Positions 32,527 through 38,172 of a stretch of DNA of 38,172 bases are shown here, piece after piece. Position 1 is the stretch's first letter. Each line of letters starts with the position of its first letter. This stretch comes from CAZUTK01 sp964623265 (lineage in GTDB: Bacteria; Electryoneota; B3-LCP), in the NCBI GenBank assembly GCA_964623265.1, contig CAZUTK010000023.1, forward strand, positions 1 through 38,172, in the 5' to 3' direction. The position numbers and the translations under genes are program-made. The notes beneath the pieces were generated by a model. It was not told the DNA's origin, searched no databases, and saw only the letters and a program-made list of their open reading frames with translations.

Positions 32527-32767
32527 GCCAAAAAAAGAATATTTAGACCCCTGCTCTAAATTCTGCCCGATGGTTCGATGAAGTCTTCCGTAATCTCACC
32601 ACGCCCTGCCCTTTTGCCGCGTGTAGAATATCTAAAAATGACCATCCTTTCATTTGAATTGCATCCGTTCCCCCGCTCGAACCGCAACCGCAGATGGGGA
32701 ACTTTTCACATAGCGCATCGGTTATGCAAAATGAGTTCTTCAAACGTGGAAAAAGGCGAGGTAAACC

Positions 32768-33772
32768 TTGGCGCAGGTATTGAGTTCTCAGGATATCCGC
32801 GAGATCACCCGGCAGATCGAAGAGCATTCCGCCTTCGTGGATGATCTCCTTAAGCAGATTCAGACCGAAATCGTCGGTCAGAAAAAGATGGTGGAGCGCC
32901 TGCTTATCGGCTTGCTGGCGGACGGACACATCCTGCTGGAAGGCGTCCCGGGACTGGCGAAGACCTTGGCGGCAAAATCGCTGGCGATGGCGATTCAGGC
33001 GCACTTTCAGCGCATCCAATTCACACCCGACCTCCTGCCCGCAGACCTGGTGGGTACCCTGATCTACAACCAGAAAGACGGCGCCTTCCGCGTGAAGAAA
33101 GGCCCCCTCTTCGCCAATTTCATCCTGGCGGACGAGATCAACCGAGCCCCTGCGAAGGTGCAATCCGCCCTCCTGGAAGCGATGCAGGAACGCCAGGTGA
33201 CCATCGGAGAAGAGACCTTTAAGCTGGAAGAGCCCTTTCTGGTGCTGGCGACGCAGAACCCGATCGAGCAGGAAGGCACCTATCCCTTACCGGAAGCGCA
33301 GGTGGACCGCTTTATGCTCAAGGTGCTGATCGGCTACCCTCAGCGGGAAGAAGAACGGGAAATCCTGCATCGCCACGCGGTGACGCACGCGCTCAACATC
33401 CAACCGGTCGTCCAACCCGAACAAATCCTGCGCGCGCGAAAAGCCGTGACCGGCATCTACGCCGATGAGAAGATCGAAAACTACATCCTCGACATCGTCT
33501 TCGCCACCCGTAAGCCGGAAGAGTACGGTCTGGCGAAACTGAAGCCCTACATCGAATACGGCGCCTCGCCGCGAGCCACGCTTTATCTGATGCAGGCGGC
33601 GAAATGCCACGCCTTCCTGCGCCACCGCGGCTTCGTCATCCCCGACGACATCAAAGAAGTGGGGCCTGACGTCCTGCGCCACCGCATCGCCGTCACCTAC
33701 GAAGCGGAAGCCGAAGAATTCGGCTCCGAACAGGTAATCCAGGAAATCTTCAATCACATCGAAGTTCCCTGA
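32768..33772 (+). CDS. MoxR-family AAA+ ATPase
   Basis: A 334-residue MoxR ATPase. Walker A GVPGLAKT lies at residues 59-66, Walker B FILADEINRAP with the acidic pair at 122-123, and ATQNPIEQEGTYPLPEAQVD (then RFMLKV) follows as the sensor region. MoxR proteins act as chaperones, usually with a VWA-domain partner, to insert cofactors or mature proteins. The start is TTG at 32768, chosen because GAGG lies six bases before it and it gives the full family N-terminus. It heads a plus-strand operon with DUF58 and VWA genes, the Bat arrangement. Confidence 0.93.
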   Translation: MAQVLSSQDIREITRQIEEHSAFVDDLLKQIQTEIVGQKKMVERLLIGLLADGHILLEGVPGLAKTLAAKSLAMAIQAHFQRIQFTPDLLPADLVGTLIYNQKDGAFRVKKGPLFANFILADEINRAPAKVQSALLEAMQERQVTIGEETFKLEEPFLVLATQNPIEQEGTYPLPEAQVDRFMLKVLIGYPQREEEREILHRHAVTHALNIQPVVQPEQILRARKAVTGIYADEKIENYILDIVFATRKPEEYGLAKLKPYIEYGASPRATLYLMQAAKCHAFLRHRGFVIPDDIKEVGPDVLRHRIAVTYEAEAEEFGSEQVIQEIFNHIEVP

Positions 33773-33773
33773 C

Positions 33774-34649
33774 GTGGAAACCCGCGAGATCCTGAAAAAA
33801 GTCCGCCTGCTGGAACTGAAGACCCGAGGCATCGTCGAAGAGATTTTCTCCGGCGAATATCACTCGGTCTTCAAAGGGCGGGGCATCGAGTTCGCCGAAG
33901 TCCGCGAATACATCCCCGGCGACGACATCCGTTCCGTGGATTGGAACGTCACCGCCCGAATGGGGCACCCTTATGTGAAGCGGTTCGAGGAAGAGCGGGA
34001 ACTGACTCTGATGCTCCTGTGCGACTTCTCTTCTTCCGGATATTTCGGTTCTGCGAAGCAGTTGAAAATCGAAGTCGCCATTGAAACGGCGGCTCTGCTG
34101 GCTTTTTCCGCCATCAAGAATCACGACAAGGTCGGCTTGCTGCTGTTCACCGACACCATCGAAAAATACGTCCCGCCCAAGAAAGGAAAGGCGCACGTCC
34201 TGCGCATCCTGCGGGAATTGATCTCTTTTCAGCCGGAACGCGCCGGAACCGACATCGCCGCGGCTCTGCAGTATTTCTCCCGCGTTCAGAAACGGCGCTG
34301 CATCGCGTTCCTGATCAGCGACTTCTGGGCGGACGGCTTCGACGATCCGCTGAAATCCGCCGGCAAGAAACACGACTTGATCGCTTTGAAACTGCGCGAC
34401 CCCCGAGAAGAAGAGATTCCGCCCGTGGGGTTGATCAAAATGCAGGACGCCGAAAGCGGCGAAGAGCTCTGGGTGGATACGCTCGATGCTTCCGTCCTCG
34501 AAAAATATCGCAAGATGATCGCGGATCGAAACGAGAAATTAACCCGTCTCTTTCGAACCAGCGGCGTGGATGTGGTGGAACTCCGCGCGGATCAGGACTA
34601 TATCCTGCCGTTGTCCCGGTTTTTTCGCATGAGAGCCAAGCGCAGATGA
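33774..34649 (+). CDS. DUF58-domain protein
   Basis: A 291-residue DUF58 protein, GTG start directly after the moxR stop. Visible: SGEYHSVFKGRGIEFAEVRE, then YIPGDDIRSVDWNVTARMGH, the family core, and a VWA-like second half with LTLMLLCDFSSSGYFGS and AFLISDFWADGFD. DUF58 genes almost always follow moxR and are thought to act with it. It has no membrane segment here. Its TGA overlaps the next gene's ATG (ATGA), indicating coupled translation. Confidence 0.92.
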   Translation: METREILKKVRLLELKTRGIVEEIFSGEYHSVFKGRGIEFAEVREYIPGDDIRSVDWNVTARMGHPYVKRFEEERELTLMLLCDFSSSGYFGSAKQLKIEVAIETAALLAFSAIKNHDKVGLLLFTDTIEKYVPPKKGKAHVLRILRELISFQPERAGTDIAAALQYFSRVQKRRCIAFLISDFWADGFDDPLKSAGKKHDLIALKLRDPREEEIPPVGLIKMQDAESGEELWVDTLDASVLEKYRKMIADRNEKLTRLFRTSGVDVVELRADQDYILPLSRFFRMRAKRR

Positions 34650-35629
34650 GACGAATCGGAATCATCACAGTCGGATTGTTCTCTTTACTCACCGTCTCTG
34701 CAGGAAAAGCTGCGTTTCACGTAACTCTGAAGCCCGAAGCCGATACCCTGCGCCTCGGCGATCCATTGCTCTTGCAGCTGACCCTCGAACCTCCCTCACC
34801 GGGTCGCCTGCTGCCGCCCGATTTCTCCCAGGACCTCGAACCCTTTGAACTATCAGCGCCTCCGGATACTTCAGCCTTACAGAAGACCGATGGGTCTCCG
34901 CTGCATTGGAATCTGAAAGTCACCTCTTACGAAGCCGGCGACCAAGTTCTGCCTCCGCTCACTTTCGTCTGGGTTTCGCAGGACGGAAGCGTGCAGGATA
35001 CCGCAGAAACCGAACCGATGATTCTCTATGTGCGGGGGGTCGTGCCGGATTCTGTCCTGGCGGCGGCGGACACCGCCTCGAAACCGGTCGCGCTGCTGCA
35101 CCCCAACCACATCAAAAAGCTGGGCTTCGCGCTGTCGGAATTCCTCCCCTGGATCCTCATCCTGTTCGCTGCCGCGGGCGGATTCTTTCTTGTGAGATAT
35201 CTCCTCAAGCATCGAAAACGCAAAACGACTGCGGAGCTTCCCGCCGCACCGCCCCGGCCCGCCCATGAGCTCGCGCTGGAAGAGCTGGACCGACTGCGGG
35301 ACCGCAGGCTCTTTCAGTCCGGCCGGATCAAAGAGTACTACAGCGAACTGTCGGGTATCATCCGCCACTACATCGAAGCCCGCTATGACATCCCGGCTCT
35401 GGAATCCACCAGCTTTCAATTGCTTCGGGATATCGAAGTCGAAATCCGCGACGAAAACCTCCGCGGAGTGCTCGAAAGCCTGCTGGAAGACGCCGACTTG
35501 GCGAAATTCGCCAAGCATCAACCGGACGAAGTGGCCTGCCAGCGGGATCTGGAAAAAGGCTATGTCTTCGTGCAGAAAACCAAACCGGCGCCGCAACCCA
35601 TTTTAGCCGCCGCCGAGGAGGCTGCGTGA
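34646..35629 (+). CDS. BatD-like membrane protein with DUF4381-like C-terminus
   Basis: A 327-residue protein. It has a signal peptide (IGIITVGLFSLLTVSAGKAA), a beta-rich exported region (residues about 25-135, with LRLGDPLLLQLTLEPPSPGR and LNLKVTSYEAGDQVLPPLTF-like strands), a membrane segment (FLPWILILFAAAGGFFLVRY), and a cytoplasmic helical part with ALEELDRLRDRRLFQSGRIK and YSELSGIIRHYIEARYDIPA. This joins a BatD-like front to a DUF4381-like back. It overlaps both neighbours and lies where BatD or DUF4381 genes sit in Bat operons. The job is inferred: a membrane platform for the VWA proteins. Confidence 0.75.
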   Translation: MRRIGIITVGLFSLLTVSAGKAAFHVTLKPEADTLRLGDPLLLQLTLEPPSPGRLLPPDFSQDLEPFELSAPPDTSALQKTDGSPLHWNLKVTSYEAGDQVLPPLTFVWVSQDGSVQDTAETEPMILYVRGVVPDSVLAAADTASKPVALLHPNHIKKLGFALSEFLPWILILFAAAGGFFLVRYLLKHRKRKTTAELPAAPPRPAHELALEELDRLRDRRLFQSGRIKEYYSELSGIIRHYIEARYDIPALESTSFQLLRDIEVEIRDENLRGVLESLLEDADLAKFAKHQPDEVACQRDLEKGYVFVQKTKPAPQPILAAAEEAA

Positions 35630-36633
35630 TGAGCTTCCGGGATCCCCTCTGGCTGCTGCTGCTGGGTTTGCCGCCTCTGGCGGCGATCTACCTGCGCCTG
35701 CGCGGAAGGAAGCGGAAAATCCCTCTGCGCTATCCCACCCTCGCTTTCTTGAAAGCGACCGGCGGGGGATGGGGAGCCCGTTGGCGTTACCTGCTGCCGG
35801 TGCTGCGCGCCCTCGCCGTGATCCTGATCATCATCGCAATCGCGCGTCCGCAGAAGCTCTCCGAAGACCGGGAAGTCAGCACCGAGGGGATTGACATCAT
35901 GCTGGCGCTGGACATCTCCACCAGTATGTTGGCGGAAGACTTTCAGCCGAAAAACCGCCTCGAAGCCGCCAAACTGGTGGCGGCGGAATTCATCCGCGGC
36001 AGGTCATCCGATCAGATCGGTCTGGTGGTGTTCGCCGGGCAGAGCTTCACCCAGTGCCCTTTGACGCTGGATTACGACCTGCTGACCCGTCTGCTGGACA
36101 ACATCAACATTCAACTGGTGACCGAAGGGACGATCGAAGACGGAACCGCCATCGGAACAGCGATCGCCAACGCCGTCAACCGCCTGCGCTCCTCGAAAGC
36201 CAAATCCCGCATCATCATCCTCCTGACGGACGGTCAGAATAACCGCGGCGAAATTGATCCTCTGACGGCATCCGCCGCCGCCAAGGCTCTGGGGATCCGC
36301 ATCTACACCATCGGCGTGGGAACGGAAGGGATGGCGCCTTATCCGATGCAGGATCCCTTCGGCAGAATCGTCTACCAGCAAGTGCCGGTTAAAATTGACG
36401 AGGAGCTTCTGCGCCACATTTCCGACGAAACCGGCGGGAAGTATTTCCGCGCCACGGATGCACAAGCGCTGCGCAAGGTGTACCAGGAAATTGATAAACT
36501 GGAGAAGAGCAAAATCCGCGTGCATCAATACCGCCGCACGGCTGAGCTTTTCACGGCGTACACCGGCTGGGCGGCGATCCTGCTGCTGATCGAAATGCTG
36601 CTCGCGGGGACGCGGTTGAGGTCACTGCCATGA
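35629..36633 (+). CDS. batA: VWA-domain membrane protein BatA
   Basis: A 334-residue BatA-type protein. N-terminal membrane segments (about 6-25 and 54-72) flank a basic loop; a von Willebrand A domain (about 88-300) carries the metal-ion site DISTS at 95-99, with GTAIGTAIANAV and ILLTDGQNN later; a C-terminal membrane helix (TGWAAILLLIEMLLAG) ends it. The ATG at 35629 is chosen, seven bases after GAGGAGG; GTG at 35626 is also in frame. Its start overlaps the previous stop and its stop overlaps the next start. Bat genes were named for Bacteroides aerotolerance; the molecular role is unsettled. Confidence 0.88.
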   Translation: MSFRDPLWLLLLGLPPLAAIYLRLRGRKRKIPLRYPTLAFLKATGGGWGARWRYLLPVLRALAVILIIIAIARPQKLSEDREVSTEGIDIMLALDISTSMLAEDFQPKNRLEAAKLVAAEFIRGRSSDQIGLVVFAGQSFTQCPLTLDYDLLTRLLDNINIQLVTEGTIEDGTAIGTAIANAVNRLRSSKAKSRIIILLTDGQNNRGEIDPLTASAAAKALGIRIYTIGVGTEGMAPYPMQDPFGRIVYQQVPVKIDEELLRHISDETGGKYFRATDAQALRKVYQEIDKLEKSKIRVHQYRRTAELFTAYTGWAAILLLIEMLLAGTRLRSLP

Positions 36634-37691
36634 TCCGCTGGGGACATCCGACGGTCTTATACCTATTACCGCTGATCCTGGCGCTCGGCATCTTTCTCTT
36701 TTATGCTCGAGCCGCGGCGGCGAAACGTTTCCGCGAACGTTTCGCTTCCGACGATCTGCTGCCTCGGATCGCCCCTCGGCTCTCCGTCGCCCGCCGACGC
36801 CTCAAGGACTTTCTGCTGATGTCGGCGGCGGTTCTGGTCACCATCGCCTGGGCGGATCCCCAGGTCGGAACCCGCCTGGAGGAAGTCAAGCGAGAAGGGA
36901 TTGACTTGGTCGTAGCTCTGGATGTGTCCCACTCTATGCTGGCGAAAGACGTGGCGCCTTCCCGCCTGGAGAAAGCCAAACACGAGGTGCGCACGCTCCT
37001 GGATAAACTGCAGGGCGATCGCGTGGCGCTGGCGGCGTTTTCCGGCAAAGCCGTCATCGTCTGCCCGCTGACACTGGATTACGGCGCCGCCGAGATTTTT
37101 CTCGATGTAATGGATCCCGATGTGATCTCTTATCCGGGCACTTCCATCGGCGCCGCCATAAAGACTGCGCTGCAGGCGTTCGGCGAAGAAAGCCATGCGG
37201 GCAAGGCGATCCTCCTGATCACGGACGGCGAAGATCACGAAGAGCAGATCTCCTCCGCACTGAAAGAAGCGAAAGAAAAAGGGGTGGTGATCCACGCGGT
37301 GGGAATCGGATCCCCGCAAGGCGTGCCCATCCCCACCGGCGCTCAGGGCGGGGATTTCAAACGGGACCGCGATGGCAACGTCGTCGTCACGCGGCTGGAT
37401 GAGACAACGCTGCAGGAAATCGCCGCGGAAACCGGCGGCGTCTACCAGCGCTGGAGCAGCAGCGAGGGCGAACTGGATCAGATCATCGCTGCGATCTCCG
37501 GCTTGGAAAAAGGCGAACTGGGAATGAAGCGCTTCACCCAATACGAACACCGCTTTCAGCCGTTTCTGCTGGCGGCTCTGCTGCTGCTGGCGGTGGAATT
37601 TCTACTGTCGGATCAAAAAATGCGGCTGGTCGGCTTGTTGCGCATCTTCGCCGCCGGCGATCCGCAAACCAACGCAGGAAAACAGCCATGA
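36630..37691 (+). CDS. batB: VWA-domain membrane protein BatB
   Basis: A 353-residue second VWA protein. It has the same plan as its neighbour: membrane segments at about 8-25 and 60-75, VWA domain with DVSHS at 98-102, CPLTLDYGAAEIFLDVM, and ILLITDGEDHEEQI, and a C-terminal helix LLAALLLLAVEFLLS. Both proteins keep the aspartate-serine-serine metal site, so both could bind a divalent ion and partner proteins. ATGA overlap on both sides. It is assigned as BatB by order, after BatA and before a TPR gene. Confidence 0.87.
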   Translation: MIRWGHPTVLYLLPLILALGIFLFYARAAAAKRFRERFASDDLLPRIAPRLSVARRRLKDFLLMSAAVLVTIAWADPQVGTRLEEVKREGIDLVVALDVSHSMLAKDVAPSRLEKAKHEVRTLLDKLQGDRVALAAFSGKAVIVCPLTLDYGAAEIFLDVMDPDVISYPGTSIGAAIKTALQAFGEESHAGKAILLITDGEDHEEQISSALKEAKEKGVVIHAVGIGSPQGVPIPTGAQGGDFKRDRDGNVVVTRLDETTLQEIAAETGGVYQRWSSSEGELDQIIAAISGLEKGELGMKRFTQYEHRFQPFLLAALLLLAVEFLLSDQKMRLVGLLRIFAAGDPQTNAGKQP

Positions 37692-38172
37692 TCAGAAATT
37701 GGATCGGCATCTGGATCAGCGTCTTCCTGCTGACTGCAACCCTTCACGCCGACAATTGGCGCTCGGATGTGCGCGCTGGCGATAAGGCATACGAACATCA
37801 AAAATACGACGAGGCGCTGGTCCGCTATCTGGAAGCTCTGAGCTCAAAAGGAGACTCCGCGCTCATCCGCTACGATCTGGGCAACGTCTTTCACGCTCAG
37901 GAAAAATACGACGATGCCGTCAAATCCTTCCAAAGTGCGCTCAGCAGCGCGGACAGTCTGACGCGCGCGGATGCCCTGTACAACACCGGCAACGCCCTCT
38001 TCGGGATGCAGAAATACCAGGAAGCGGCGGCGGCGTATAAGTCCGCTCTGCGCCTGAGACCCGGTCAGGAAGATTACCTGCACAATCTGCAACTGGCGCT
38101 GCATCTTATGAAGAAACAGCAGCAGAATCAAAATCAACAGAACCAGTCGGACCGCAAAGAACAGAAAGACCG
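37688..38172 (+). CDS. batC: TPR-domain protein BatC-like, cut by window edge
   Basis: The first 161 codons of a TPR protein, ATG overlapping the batB stop. It starts with a signal-like segment (MIRNWIGIWISVFLLTATLH) and has TPR units: AGDKAYEHQKYDEALVRYLE, IRYDLGNVFHAQEKYDDAVK, and ALYNTGNALFGMQKYQEAAA. A glutamine-rich stretch begins after about residue 141 (KKQQQNQNQQNQSDRKEQ), as seen in BatC. The frame is open to the window end, so length and C-terminus are unknown. By position it is the periplasmic TPR partner of the VWA proteins. Confidence 0.82.
   Translation, partial: MIRNWIGIWISVFLLTATLHADNWRSDVRAGDKAYEHQKYDEALVRYLEALSSKGDSALIRYDLGNVFHAQEKYDDAVKSFQSALSSADSLTRADALYNTGNALFGMQKYQEAAAAYKSALRLRPGQEDYLHNLQLALHLMKKQQQNQNQQNQSDRKEQKD

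Noticed and set aside
1..38172. CRISPR arrays, insertion sequences, prophage or rRNA genes
   Set aside because: No regularly spaced direct repeats, transposase or integrase motifs, or rRNA segments were seen on reading both strands.

Overview
The window looks like a chromosomal contig from an uncultured anaerobic Gram-negative bacterium of the Fibrobacterota-Chlorobiota-Bacteroidota (FCB) superphylum or a nearby candidate phylum (KSB1, Zixibacteria, Calditrichota and Marinimicrobia types fit). Three things point there: type IX secretion parts (PorU, PorV and C-terminal sorting domains with PNPFNPQT-type motifs), a four-subunit ferredoxin-linked 2-oxoacid oxidoreductase, and a Bat/VWA operon. 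A 133-base run of N suggests a draft or metagenome assembly. This placement is an inference; no species is claimed.

Layout. Positions 1-11410 are all on the minus strand. In transcription order they hold a secreted subtilase and a two-module secreted protein (both with type IX sorting tails), a CoA-binding protein, a STAS protein, a DUF4139 protein, recG, parA, parB and a C69 dipeptidase cut by the window edge. A short DUF3467 gene at 11528-11866 (+) has its own good promoter. From 19360 down to 11903 (-) runs promoter, tRNA-Ala(CGC), large SRP RNA, dnaX, ybaB, recR, then porG-porD-porA-porB and pgsA-pgpA. A TPR gene (19637-20287, +) meets the next minus-strand unit at a bidirectional terminator.

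From 24870 down to 20325 is a three-gene envelope unit with its own promoter and terminator. By eye its proteins carry domains resembling the parts of the flagellar H-ring protein FlgT spread over three genes, one of them joined to a likely outer-membrane barrel. No flagellar gene is visible. This is the best candidate for an undescribed system here. From 32526 down to 24916 is a second self-contained unit: PorU (type IX sortase), PorV, a fibronectin-like lipoprotein and an SLBB-domain protein. From 32768 to the right edge (+) lies a tightly overlapping Bat operon: MoxR ATPase, DUF58, a BatD-like/DUF4381-like membrane protein, two VWA membrane proteins and a TPR protein cut by the edge.

How they work together. 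PorU and PorV would process and anchor the two sorting-tail proteins at the cell surface. PgsA and PgpA perform consecutive steps of phosphatidylglycerol synthesis. ParA/ParB segregate the chromosome. DnaX, YbaB, RecR and RecG serve replication and repair. The por genes carry central carbon and electron flow through ferredoxin.
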